The notes: a model not told the origin generated them from the letters alone. A DNA stretch of 14,479 nt from CAZPXF01 sp964590945 (GCA_964590945.1 CAZPXF010000055.1:1-14479), one strand, 5' to 3'. Counted from the first letter of the stretch, positions 6,105 to 14,425 are shown. Numbers and translations: made by a program.

Positions 6105-7712
6105 ATGGCAGTTAAATATGTCTTTGTAACCGGCGGAGTTGTATCCGGCCTTGGCAAAGGGATCACGGCCGCATCTCTTGGCCGTCTCTTAAAAGCGCGT
6201 GGATATACGGTGACCATGCAGAAGTTCGATCCCTATATCAATATCGATCCGGGAACCATGAATCCGATCCAGCACGGCGAAGTATTTGTAACAGATGATG
6301 GTACGGAGACGGATCTTGACCTTGGACACTATGAGCGTTTCATCGACGAAAGCCTGAATAAATATTCCAACGTGACAACCGGTAAGGTATACTGGTCTGT
6401 CCTTCACAAAGAGCGCCGCGGCGACTACGGCGGCGGAACCGTCCAGGTCATCCCTCACATCACCAACGAGATCAAAGATCGTTTCTACAGAAATGTCACA
6501 GCCAAAAATACGGAAATTGCGATCATTGAGGTCGGCGGAACCGTCGGCGATATTGAAAGCCAGCCATTTCTCGAGGCTATCCGTCAGTTCCAGCATGATA
6601 TCGGACACGAGAACGCCATCCTTATCCATGTTACACTCATCCCGTATCTCCATGCATCCGGGGAGATGAAGACCAAGCCTACGCAGGCAAGCGTCAAGGA
6701 TCTTCAGGGTATGGGAATCCAGCCGGATGTGATCGTCTGCCGTTCCGAATATCCGCTTGAGCCGGGAATCAAAGATAAAATCTCTCTTTTCTGCAACGTG
6801 CCTGCAAGCCATGTATTGCAGAACCTCGATGTGGAATATCTCTACGAAGCGCCGCTTGCAATGGAGTCGGAGAATCTTGCCGGGGTTGTCTGCGAAAGCC
6901 TCCATCTGGATTGTCCGGAGCCGGATCTGAAAGACTGGATCGACATGGTAGATGCGCTCCGCAACCCTACGAAGGACGTCGACATCGCACTGGTCGGCAA
7001 ATACATTCAGCTCCACGATGCGTATCTCAGCGTGGTCGAAGCGCTGAAGCACGGCGGCATTGCGAACCGCGCCGTTGTAAATATCCACTGGATCGATTCC
7101 GAGGAGGTTACCAGAGACAATGTGGAGGAAATGCTCTCCGGCGCAGATGGGATACTTGTCCCGGGCGGTTTCGGAGACCGCGGGATCGACGGCAAGCTCT
7201 TCGCTATAGAGTATGCCCGCACGCACGGCGTTCCATTCCTCGGACTTTGCCTCGGTATGCAGCTCTCCATCGTGGAATTTGCAAGAAATGTGATCGGGTA
7301 TCACGACGCGCACAGCATCGAGCTCTCGCCTGCCACCACGCATCCGGTCATCCATATCATGCCGGATCAGATCGGAATTAAAGATATCGGCGGCACCCTC
7401 AGGCTTGGCTCCTATCCATGCGTTCTTGCGAAGGACTCCAAAGCCTATGCTCTCTACGGGGAAGAGATCATCCACGAACGCCACCGCCACCGTTATGAAG
7501 TCAACAACGATTTCCGCGACGTCCTGGCAAAGAACGGGATGAAGCTCTCCGGACTCTCGCCGGACGGGAAGATCGTCGAGATGATCGAACTGGAAGATCA
7601 TCCATGGTTCATCGCCACGCAGGCACACCCGGAGTTTAAGTCCAGACCGAACCGCCCGCATCCGCTTTTCACCGGATTTATCAAGGCTTCTCTTGATTAC
7701 AAAAACCAGTAG
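6105..7712 (+). CDS. pyrG: CTP synthase
   Basis: The 535-residue enzyme makes CTP from UTP, ATP and glutamine, the last step of de novo pyrimidine nucleotide synthesis, in the cytosol. The ATG at 6105 is chosen because AAGGAGG (6091-6097) precedes it by 7 bases and the protein then begins MAVKYVFVTGGVVSGLGKG, the standard CTP synthase start; an in-frame ATG at 6021 precedes the predicted -10 element and is not credible. The N-terminal amidoligase domain (1 to about 267) has the ATP-binding loop at 10-19, GGTVGDIES (144-152) and KTKPTQ (189-194). The C-terminal class I glutamine amidotransferase domain has PGGFGDRG (353-360), the nucleophile C382 in GLCLGMQ, and H508/E510 in AHPEF. All catalytic residues are present. 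It reads divergently from ftsH and appears to be a single-gene unit; no clear terminator follows. Confidence 0.98.
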   Translation: MAVKYVFVTGGVVSGLGKGITAASLGRLLKARGYTVTMQKFDPYINIDPGTMNPIQHGEVFVTDDGTETDLDLGHYERFIDESLNKYSNVTTGKVYWSVLHKERRGDYGGGTVQVIPHITNEIKDRFYRNVTAKNTEIAIIEVGGTVGDIESQPFLEAIRQFQHDIGHENAILIHVTLIPYLHASGEMKTKPTQASVKDLQGMGIQPDVIVCRSEYPLEPGIKDKISLFCNVPASHVLQNLDVEYLYEAPLAMESENLAGVVCESLHLDCPEPDLKDWIDMVDALRNPTKDVDIALVGKYIQLHDAYLSVVEALKHGGIANRAVVNIHWIDSEEVTRDNVEEMLSGADGILVPGGFGDRGIDGKLFAIEYARTHGVPFLGLCLGMQLSIVEFARNVIGYHDAHSIELSPATTHPVIHIMPDQIGIKDIGGTLRLGSYPCVLAKDSKAYALYGEEIIHERHRHRYEVNNDFRDVLAKNGMKLSGLSPDGKIVEMIELEDHPWFIATQAHPEFKSRPNRPHPLFTGFIKASLDYKNQ

Positions 7713-7756
7713 ATGCCCTTTTCATCAATTGTACCTGAAAAAGAACGTGTTTTATA

Positions 7757-7785
7757 TTGATAATTTTTAAACAAACTCCTATAAT
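7757..7785 (+). promoter_or_regulatory. Promoter of the CoA-transferase gene
   Basis: TTGATA (-35, 7757-7762), a 17-base spacer and TATAAT (-10, 7780-7785) make an almost perfect sigma-A-type promoter. Transcription should start near 7792, 45 bases before the ATG at 7837, and AAGGAGG (7823-7829) precedes that ATG by 7 bases. Strong promoter plus strong ribosome site suggests high expression, fitting a main fermentation enzyme. Confidence 0.8.
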
Positions 7786-7836
7786 AGAAGAAAAGCCCGT
7801 TAATAATTTCAACTGATTTTTTAAGGAGGAAACATC

Positions 7837-9174
7837 ATGAGCTATAGTACTGAATATAGCAAGAAACTTACTTCTGCCGATGAAGCGGTCAAAGTCGTAA
7901 AATCCGGCGACTGGGTTGATTTCGGCTGGTGTACGAACACCCCCGACATCCTCGACGAAGCTCTGGCAAAGCGTGCCGACGAACTGGAAAATGTCAATAT
8001 CAGAGGCGGAATCCTGTTGAAGCCGCTGGCTGTTTTCGACATCGAAGATCCGGGAAAGCATTTTACATGGAATTCCTGGCATATGTCCGGGATCGAGCGG
8101 AAATACATCGCAGGCGGTTATTCGTTCTATGCGCCGATCCGATATTCCGAGCTTCCGCGTTATTACAGGGAAAACGTTGGTTCCGTAGATGTTGCGATGT
8201 TCCAGGTCGCGCCAATGGACAAGCACGGATATTTCAACTTCGGGCCAAGCGCTTCGCACCTCTATGACATGTGCCAGAGAGCAAAAGTGATCATTGTTGA
8301 GGTAAATGAAAATATGCCGCGGTGTCTCGGCGGATTTCAGGAAGGCATCCACATTTCCCAGGTGGATCACATCGTTGAGGGCAGGAACCCTGCGATCGGA
8401 GAACTCGGGGCAGGCTCGATCAGCGACATCGATAAGAAAGTCGCCGAATTGATCGTTGAGGAGATTCCGGACGGCGCATGTCTCCAGCTCGGTATCGGCG
8501 GTATGCCGAACGCAGTCGGTTCCATGATCGCAGAATCCGATCTTAAGGATCTCGGCGTACATACGGAAATGTACGTAGACGCATTTGTTGACATTACAAA
8601 AGCAGGCAAGATCACCGGACGGCAGAAAAATATCGACTACGGGCGGCAGACTTATGCATTTGGAGCCGGTACGCAGAAGCTCTATGATTTTCTTGATGAC
8701 AACCCGGAATGTATGAGCGCTCCGGTCGGATATACCAACGATATCCGGACGATCTCCGCACTGGACAATTTCATGTCCATCAACAATGCGGTCGACGTCG
8801 ACCTCTTCGGGCAGGTCAACGCAGAGAGCGCCGGGATCAAACACATCAGCGGCGCGGGCGGACAGCTTGACTTTGTGCTTGGCGCTTACCTCTCCAAAGG
8901 CGGAAAGAGCTTTATCTGCTGCTCTTCCACATTTAAGACAAGAAGCGGCGAAGTGAAATCCCGTATCCTGCCGACACTGAATCCAGGCTCCATTGTTACC
9001 GACACAAGAGCCAATACCCATTATCTTGTAACGGAATATGGCAAGGTGAACCTGAAAGGCCTGTCCACATGGCAGATCGCGGAATCCGTCATTTCCATTG
9101 CGCATCCGGATTTCCGGGATGAGCTGATTAAGGAAGCAGACAAGATGCATATCTGGAGACGAAGCAATAAATAA
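7837..9174 (+). CDS. but: Butyryl-CoA:acetate CoA-transferase (4-hydroxybutyrate CoA-transferase family)
   Basis: The 445-residue protein belongs to the acetyl-CoA hydrolase/transferase family. The best assignment is butyryl-CoA:acetate CoA-transferase, which releases butyrate and makes acetyl-CoA in the last step of fermentation in many gut Clostridia. It carries KHFTWNSWHM (74-83) and AFVDITKAG (249-257), close to the two conserved blocks used to recognise this enzyme in gut bacteria. The likely catalytic glutamate, which forms the CoA-thioester intermediate, is E244 in VHTEM. GIGGMPNAVG (219-228) and the glycine-rich GAGGQLDF (339-346) are typical CoA-binding segments. No signal peptide or membrane segment is seen, so it is cytosolic. 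It stands alone between its own promoter and a terminator, without the crotonase, thiolase or dehydrogenase genes of the pathway. A 4-hydroxybutyrate or other short-chain acyl specificity cannot be excluded from sequence alone. Confidence 0.88.
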   Translation: MSYSTEYSKKLTSADEAVKVVKSGDWVDFGWCTNTPDILDEALAKRADELENVNIRGGILLKPLAVFDIEDPGKHFTWNSWHMSGIERKYIAGGYSFYAPIRYSELPRYYRENVGSVDVAMFQVAPMDKHGYFNFGPSASHLYDMCQRAKVIIVEVNENMPRCLGGFQEGIHISQVDHIVEGRNPAIGELGAGSISDIDKKVAELIVEEIPDGACLQLGIGGMPNAVGSMIAESDLKDLGVHTEMYVDAFVDITKAGKITGRQKNIDYGRQTYAFGAGTQKLYDFLDDNPECMSAPVGYTNDIRTISALDNFMSINNAVDVDLFGQVNAESAGIKHISGAGGQLDFVLGAYLSKGGKSFICCSSTFKTRSGEVKSRILPTLNPGSIVTDTRANTHYLVTEYGKVNLKGLSTWQIAESVISIAHPDFRDELIKEADKMHIWRRSNK

Positions 9175-9182
9175 ATCCTGCC

Positions 9183-9222
9183 ATGCGAAAGGAAGCTCCG
9201 GCGGAGGTTCCTTTCGCATTTT
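9183..9222 (+). terminator. Terminator of the CoA-transferase gene
   Basis: ATGCGAAAGGAA (9183-9194) pairs perfectly with TTCCTTTCGCAT (9208-9219), and an inner CTCC/GGAG pair extends the hairpin to a 3-base loop. It is followed by TTTTA. It lies between two convergent genes and touches the stop codon of the exporter gene at 9221-9223. On the minus strand the downstream flank is not T-rich, so it probably works mainly for the plus strand and less well for the opposing operon. Confidence 0.8.
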
Positions 9223-11050
9223 ACGTCATAAAGATCTTTACAAGCTCCTCTTCTTCAAACTGCCTGGAATATAATTCATAATAATATCCATGCATTTCAA
9301 GGAGCTCTCTATGTGTACCTCTCTCGATGATCTTTCCGTCCTTCACGACCAGAATCAGGTCTGCACGCCGGATCGTCGAGAGGCGGTGTGCGATGATAAA
9401 GGAAGTGTGACCTTTCAGCAGCTTGTCCGTCGCCTGCTGTATAAGCTGCTCCGTCTCCGTATCGATGGAGGACGTCGCCTCGTCCAGCACAAATATACGT
9501 GGATCTGCAAGAATTGCCCTTGCAAATGAGATCAGCTGCTTCTCCCCGACGGAAAGCTTCCCGCCGCTCTCGCCGACCTCGCTGTCATATCCATGCTCCA
9601 GCTTTGCCACAACTTCGTCGGCGGAGACGCTTTTTGCCGCCGCTTCTATTTCCTCGTCTGTCGCATCCAATCTTCCATATCTTATATTTTCCCGGACTGT
9701 GCCGGAAAAAAGATGCGGATTCTGCAGTACATATCCGATCTGACTGTGAAGCCAAAGCTGCGACCGCTCCCGGTAATCCACCCCATCGATCAGTATCCTG
9801 CCCTTTGTCGGCTCAAAGAACCTCCCAAGAAGATTTACAAGGGTTGACTTCCCTGCTCCCGTCTCTCCAACGATCGCAACATTCATCCCCGCCGGGATGT
9901 GCAGATCAAAATGCTCCAGCACATTTTCCTTGCCGTCCGGGTACATAAAGGTCACATCCTCGAAGACAATATCGCCCTCGATCTCCTCCCAGTTCTCCTT
10001 TTTCCCCTCAAAGGCGTCCCCGTATTTTGCAACGACCTCCGGGCGATCCACAACGTTTGGCTTCTGTTCCAGAACATCCGTCACCCGCTCAATATTTGCC
10101 TGACAGGAAATAAGATCGGCCAGAAGCCTTGCAAGCTGCTGGATCGGCTCAAAAATGATCACTGCATAGGAGATAAATACGGACAGCGTTCCCAGCTGCA
10201 TCAGTTCCCTCTGCACCATATAGCCGCCGCGCGCGAGCACAAACGCGGACGCCACCGAACCAAAAAACAGGATCGTCGGAATATAGACCGCGTTCAGCCG
10301 CGCTGCCCTGCTTGCCGAACGGCGCATATCGTCCGTTCTGGAACGGAAGGCGTCTTCATTGTCCTTTTCTATCCCCATTGTCTTGGTCGTCTTAACGCCT
10401 GTAATGCCCTCATTGTATGCGCCTGTGATCTGCGCGTTTATTTTCCGCACCCTCCGGTTCCAGTGCAGGATCCGGTTCTGGAAAAATACAGTGAATCCGG
10501 CGATGCATGGAACGATCAGCAAAATGATCAGCGCAAGCTTCACATTCAGGATAAACATGATGACAAATACGCTCACAACATACAAAAATGCCCAGAACAT
10601 ATCCACAAGTCCCCATGCGACTATATTCGCAATACGGTCAGGATCACTCATGACCCTCGCATGAATATAGCCTACCGGAGTTGTATTATAATAGGAAAAG
10701 GACAGGGTCTGTAAATGCTCAAACTCCGCCCATTTCAGATCTCTTCCCAGATTCATCTCGATCGTCGACGCGGAGTGCACCGACACATACACGCAGACCG
10801 TCTGCCCCACAAGAACCAGAATATAGACAGCCGTAAACAGCCGGATCCCATCTAATGTATTTTGCGTAATAAAATGGTCGATCGCGTAGCTCTGGAAAAG
10901 GGGCACGATAACGTCCACCAGCGCAAGAAAAATATTCATGGAAAATGTGATCGCAAAATCTTTCTTATATGGTTTAAAAAATGGCAGCATCTTCGCCCAG
11001 ATTTTCAGGCTGAACGGCTGATCATACTCTTTTTCTTCACAGGCCGCCAT
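9221..11050 (-). CDS. Heterodimeric ABC exporter subunit, catalytic-glutamate half
   Basis: This is a half-transporter of about 609 residues: six membrane segments (roughly 34-55, 72-92, 148-168, 170-190, 256-276, 286-306) and an ATPase domain from about 360. Walker A is GETGAGKST (395-403), the Q-loop glutamine is 443, the signature is LSVGE (499-503) instead of LSGGQ, Walker B is IFVLDE (519-524) with catalytic E524, and the switch histidine is H555. It belongs to the multidrug/lipid-type exporters (MsbA, LmrCD and BmrCD relatives) and should pair with the upstream gene product; the substrate is unknown. ATG at 11050 is preferred: AGGAGG lies 7 bases before it, and it overlaps the upstream TGA stop as TGATG. 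A GTG at 11053 is possible but only 4 bases from the AGGAGG. It is the last gene of the operon. Confidence 0.95.
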   Translation of the reverse strand: MAACEEKEYDQPFSLKIWAKMLPFFKPYKKDFAITFSMNIFLALVDVIVPLFQSYAIDHFITQNTLDGIRLFTAVYILVLVGQTVCVYVSVHSASTIEMNLGRDLKWAEFEHLQTLSFSYYNTTPVGYIHARVMSDPDRIANIVAWGLVDMFWAFLYVVSVFVIMFILNVKLALIILLIVPCIAGFTVFFQNRILHWNRRVRKINAQITGAYNEGITGVKTTKTMGIEKDNEDAFRSRTDDMRRSASRAARLNAVYIPTILFFGSVASAFVLARGGYMVQRELMQLGTLSVFISYAVIIFEPIQQLARLLADLISCQANIERVTDVLEQKPNVVDRPEVVAKYGDAFEGKKENWEEIEGDIVFEDVTFMYPDGKENVLEHFDLHIPAGMNVAIVGETGAGKSTLVNLLGRFFEPTKGRILIDGVDYRERSQLWLHSQIGYVLQNPHLFSGTVRENIRYGRLDATDEEIEAAAKSVSADEVVAKLEHGYDSEVGESGGKLSVGEKQLISFARAILADPRIFVLDEATSSIDTETEQLIQQATDKLLKGHTSFIIAHRLSTIRRADLILVVKDGKIIERGTHRELLEMHGYYYELYSRQFEEEELVKIFMT

Positions 11051-12882
11051 CACCGCACCTCCTCTTCAGATTCCGGCATCTCTGTCTCCGGCGTCTCTGT
11101 TCCCGGCATCTCCGAAAACATCTGCGCCCGGTCATCCTGATTCATCTGAATATCATAGATCTTTCGGTAAATTCCATTTTGACCGATCAGCTCCTGATGG
11201 CTTCCCATCTCCTGGATCCTTCCTTTCTGGAGAACCATGATCCGGTCAGCGCCCATAAGCGTTGTGATCCTGTGCGAGATCAGAATGACAGTCGCATCCT
11301 TCATCTCCTCCTTCAGCGCGCGGCGGATCTTCTGATCCGTCTCGGAGTCCACCGCAGACAACGAATCATCGAATATCATGACCGGCGCCTTTTGAAGAAG
11401 CATTCTGGCGATAGCGACACGCTGGCGCTGGCCGCCCGAAAGCGTAACGCCTCGTTCACCTACGACCGTATCATACCCGTCCGGAAAGCTCATGATCGCA
11501 TCGTCGATACACGCGATCCGCGCCGCACGGCGGATCTCCTCCCCGGACGCAGACGGATTGGCCGCGGATATATTTTCCCGGATCGTACGCGAATAAAGAA
11601 ACGGCTCCTGAAGCGCCATTCCAACCTTTCTGCGCAGCTCGGTCAGCGGAATATCCCGGATATCCCTCCCGCCGATGTAGATATGTCCTGCCTCCGGCAG
11701 CTCATAGAGCCTTGTCAGAAGCTGCACGACCGTGGACTTCCCGCTCCCGGTTCCTCCCAGAATTCCGAAGGTTGACCCTTCCGGGACGGAAAAGCTTACA
11801 TCATGAAGCACTTCCCCGCCCTGTTCGTAGGAAAATGAAACATGGGAGAACCGGATATCCCACGTCGTATGCAGCGAAGAACTGCTCTCCTGCGGCGCTG
11901 TATTATAATTTTCCTCCGCGCTGCGGATAATGTGGTCGATACGCTCAAAGGACACCCCGGCTTTACTCATATCCGAGAGAATACGTCCAAGCCCGCGGAT
12001 CGGCCATACAAGCGTGGTATTGTAGGATGCAAATGCGATGAACTCTCCGACGGAGAGGACGCCGTGAACCGCATCCGCCGCTCCCAGCACGATCACCGCC
12101 ACCACCTGCAGACCCGTGATCAGATCCCCGATCCCCCAGTATGCTCCGGACAACGTCCCAAGCCGGATCCAGAGTCTGGCGAAGGCGTCATTTTTCTCCT
12201 GGAATCGCTCCATCTCATACTTTTCCCGTCCAAAAGCGCGGACAACGCGAACGCCCGTCGCATTTTCCTGCACGACCGTGGAAAGCTCGCCCTCCGCCTC
12301 GTCCGCAACGACAAACTGTTTGGCGGTCAGCCGGAAAAAAACAGTAGAATAGGCGACGATCACCGGAATAAAGCAAAGTACAACGAGGGATAATCCGGCG
12401 TTCATCGAAAGCATCATCCCAAAGGAGATCGCGACAAGAAACACCGTGCGGAACACCTCCAAAAGCTGATTCACTACGAAATTCCGGATGACCTCTACAT
12501 CCGACGTGCACCGCTGGATGATATCTCCGGTCTGGTTCGCGTCATGCCACGACATCGGCAGCTTCTGCACATGCATAAAAAGAACATCGCGCATATTTTT
12601 CGCAAAATTCTCCCCCGCCCTCGACGCATTTGCCCGGAACACATACTGGGATACGCCGGATAGGACCGCCACCGCGATCAGGGCAAGAGCCAGCGCCCAC
12701 AGATGTTCCGCCAGAAAGGCATAGCCGCCGCCTCCGATGACAGAATCGATGCTGAACCGGAAGATCTGCGGTGTCAGGGAATTCAATGTAGTTGTGATAA
12801 GCGATGCGGCTGCCGCCGTGATAAAATATTTCTTCGCACCGCCGGAAAAATGTCTGATCAAATTTAACTTTCTGTTTTTCAA
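11050..12882 (-). CDS. Heterodimeric ABC exporter subunit, degenerate-ATPase half
   Basis: This half-transporter of 610 residues has six membrane segments (roughly 18-40, 62-82, 143-162, 164-183, 248-268, 275-295) and an ATPase domain from about 342. Walker A is GGTGSGKST (376-384), the Q-loop glutamine is 425, and the signature is the canonical LSGGQ (481-485). Walker B is VMIFDD (501-506), with D506 where an active enzyme has glutamate; the switch histidine H537 is kept. That substitution marks the subunit with the degenerate site in heterodimeric exporters. The C-terminus (about 585-610) is an acidic Pro/Thr/Glu tail, EMPGTETPETEMPESEEE, not usual in the family. The start is TTG at 12882: no early in-frame ATG exists, AGGTG lies 5 bases upstream, and TTGA overlaps the preceding TGA stop by four bases. 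It overlaps the next exporter gene, so the two are made together. Confidence 0.94.
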   Translation of the reverse strand: MKNRKLNLIRHFSGGAKKYFITAAAASLITTTLNSLTPQIFRFSIDSVIGGGGYAFLAEHLWALALALIAVAVLSGVSQYVFRANASRAGENFAKNMRDVLFMHVQKLPMSWHDANQTGDIIQRCTSDVEVIRNFVVNQLLEVFRTVFLVAISFGMMLSMNAGLSLVVLCFIPVIVAYSTVFFRLTAKQFVVADEAEGELSTVVQENATGVRVVRAFGREKYEMERFQEKNDAFARLWIRLGTLSGAYWGIGDLITGLQVVAVIVLGAADAVHGVLSVGEFIAFASYNTTLVWPIRGLGRILSDMSKAGVSFERIDHIIRSAEENYNTAPQESSSSLHTTWDIRFSHVSFSYEQGGEVLHDVSFSVPEGSTFGILGGTGSGKSTVVQLLTRLYELPEAGHIYIGGRDIRDIPLTELRRKVGMALQEPFLYSRTIRENISAANPSASGEEIRRAARIACIDDAIMSFPDGYDTVVGERGVTLSGGQRQRVAIARMLLQKAPVMIFDDSLSAVDSETDQKIRRALKEEMKDATVILISHRITTLMGADRIMVLQKGRIQEMGSHQELIGQNGIYRKIYDIQMNQDDRAQMFSEMPGTETPETEMPESEEEVR

Positions 12883-13769
12883 AACCTCACCTGCGCAATC
12901 TCATACGCCGCCGGAACCTGCCTTACACAGATCATGACCAGCTCGCATGGATTTCCAAATCTCGGAATCTGTACCGTATTGCTTGCACCTGCGCTGACAA
13001 TAAACCTTCCGCCGGACGTCCTCCACATACCATGCACATACTTCGGAAACAGTCCTTCCCCCGGGGCAAATACGCCTCTCTCCCCGGATTTTCCCGGAAG
13101 ACGGATCCTCCACTGTCCGCCGTGGCAATGCCCGGAAAGGACAAGATCAAAGCGATCCCTTGTTCTCCCTTTTATATACCGCAGATAATATTCCGGGTGA
13201 TGGCAGAGGAGGATCTTATATCCGTCCTTCCGTGCAAAACGCTGCAGCCATTCCAGATCAAAGCACGTGGATAATCCTCCGATGCGAAGCTCATTCCCTT
13301 TGACCCGCACCACACAGTCCCGGTTATCCAGGAGCGTGACCCCGCATTCTTCGAAAAGCCGGTAATCCTCCGGAAGGAAATACCACTCGTGGTTGCCCGC
13401 CGACATATATACAGGGGCAATTTCCGAAGCGCCCCGTATGAATTCATAGCCGTTTCTCCTGTTGCCGCATTTTCTGCCCGTTTTCAGGCGTATGATCCTC
13501 GCCAGAGATTTTACTGCCTGCCAGCATGGCGGGATCTGCTGGTACCTCGCAATATCGGCGTAGGTCCTTTCGCTCTTTCCTTCACTATGCCTCTCAAAAG
13601 TATCTCCCGCGATCAGTATCAGATCCGGTCTGCATCTGGAAAGCAGGCTTAACAGCTCTGCCGGGTCCGATTCGTGGAAATCCGTCACAAGCGCGAGGCG
13701 GAGCGGACTTTTTAAGCTTTTGGTACTGACTTTATACCTCGTGACAACAATCTTTTCATTTACAGCCAA
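12879..13769 (-). CDS. Calcineurin-like metallophosphoesterase (YkuE/YaeI-type)
   Basis: The 296-residue product has the metal-ligand motifs of calcineurin-like phosphoesterases in order: DFH (D30, H32), GDTF (D56), GNHE (125-128), CHH (189-191) and GHCHGGQ (213-219). These bind a two-metal centre that hydrolyses phosphomonoesters or diesters. The GHCHGGQW block resembles YkuE/YaeI-like proteins, some of which act on membrane or lipid-linked phosphates, but the substrate here is unknown. No clear signal peptide or membrane segment is seen, unlike many relatives. The stretch between D56 and N126 is long and partly very basic (about 90-112), which may be an insertion. The start is TTG at 13769, with AGGAG about 8 bases before it. 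The stop overlaps the first ABC exporter gene by four bases. Upstream there is only a weak TAAAAT (13806-13811) as promoter candidate, so some read-through from ferritin is possible. Confidence 0.9.
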   Translation of the reverse strand: MAVNEKIVVTRYKVSTKSLKSPLRLALVTDFHESDPAELLSLLSRCRPDLILIAGDTFERHSEGKSERTYADIARYQQIPPCWQAVKSLARIIRLKTGRKCGNRRNGYEFIRGASEIAPVYMSAGNHEWYFLPEDYRLFEECGVTLLDNRDCVVRVKGNELRIGGLSTCFDLEWLQRFARKDGYKILLCHHPEYYLRYIKGRTRDRFDLVLSGHCHGGQWRIRLPGKSGERGVFAPGEGLFPKYVHGMWRTSGGRFIVSAGASNTVQIPRFGNPCELVMICVRQVPAAYEIAQVRF

Positions 13770-13814
13770 ATCTCTATCTCCTTTTGACTCTGTAGGATGT
13801 TTATGATTTTACCC

Positions 13815-13851
13815 GAAAAAAGGCTTTGCCGCAACCCCGCAGCAAAGCCTT
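13815..13851 (-). terminator. Rho-independent terminator of the ferritin gene
   Basis: AAGGCTTTGC (13820-13829) and GCAAAGCCTT (13842-13851) form a perfect 10-bp stem. On the minus strand it is followed directly by a T-run and then CGGG. It lies 19 bases past the ferritin stop codon and separates it from the metallophosphoesterase-exporter operon. Confidence 0.9.
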
Positions 13852-13869
13852 CGAAAAGTTTATGTATCT

Positions 13870-14382
13870 TTATAATACCAGTGACGGCGCAGAATACACT
13901 CTTGCCCCAAGCTCATTATCCAACATATAGAGACTCTTCGGATCATCTCCAAACAATTCAAACTTCTTAACCAGATTCTCTGCGTTCGTCTCCTCCTCGC
14001 CCTGCTCTTTTACAAACCAGTCAAGGAACTGCATCGTACGGAAATCCTTTACAGAGTATGCAGCGTCGTAGATCGTATGGATCAGTCCTGTCACATAGCG
14101 CTCATGCTTCAAACCCTCTGCAAGGACAGCCTTTGCACAGGACAGCTCAACGGACGGCTTCCCGATCGCTTCCAGGACTACTTTCTCTCCGTTGTTCTGC
14201 AGATACTGGATGAACAACATCGCGTGATCTCTCTCTTCCTGAGCCTGGATCTTATACCAGTTGCCAAATCCGTCAAGCCCTTCATCATAATAATAGTTTG
14301 AAAAGTCCAAATACAAATACGCGGAATAAAATTCCTTATTCACCTGCTGATTCAGCAATTCTACTACTTTTTTATCTAACAT
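13870..14382 (-). CDS. ftnA: Bacterial non-heme ferritin
   Basis: The 170-residue protein is a ferritin, the cytosolic 24-subunit cage that oxidises Fe(II) and stores iron as a mineral. The iron ligands sit at the same residue numbers as in E. coli FtnA: E17, E50, H53, E94, Q127 and E130 for the di-iron centre, with E49, E126 and E129 for the third site. Y24 next to the centre is also present. No haem-binding methionine in the bacterioferritin position is evident, so this is ferritin rather than bacterioferritin. The ATG at 14382 has AAAGGAGG 8 bases upstream. The gene stands alone between a near-consensus promoter (14426-14454) and a strong terminator. I see no Fur-box-like inverted repeat over the promoter, although the window ends only 25 bases beyond the -35 element. 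Confidence 0.97.
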   Translation of the reverse strand: MLDKKVVELLNQQVNKEFYSAYLYLDFSNYYYDEGLDGFGNWYKIQAQEERDHAMLFIQYLQNNGEKVVLEAIGKPSVELSCAKAVLAEGLKHERYVTGLIHTIYDAAYSVKDFRTMQFLDWFVKEQGEEETNAENLVKKFELFGDDPKSLYMLDNELGARVYSAPSLVL

Positions 14383-14425
14383 GATCTCTTCCTCCTTTAT
14401 ACAGCATAAACCAATCGTTCAGTTT

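Noticed and set aside
6189..7661. A 490-codon open frame antisense to pyrG
   Set aside because: It is codon-aligned with pyrG on the opposite strand, so it is open simply because pyrG avoids the codons TTA, CTA and TCA. The translation has no recognisable domain, while pyrG is unmistakable.
7681..9219. A 512-codon open frame antisense to the CoA-transferase gene
   Set aside because: Again codon-aligned with the real gene and explained by the same codon avoidance. It also runs through the promoter and terminator of the CoA-transferase gene and shows no family features.
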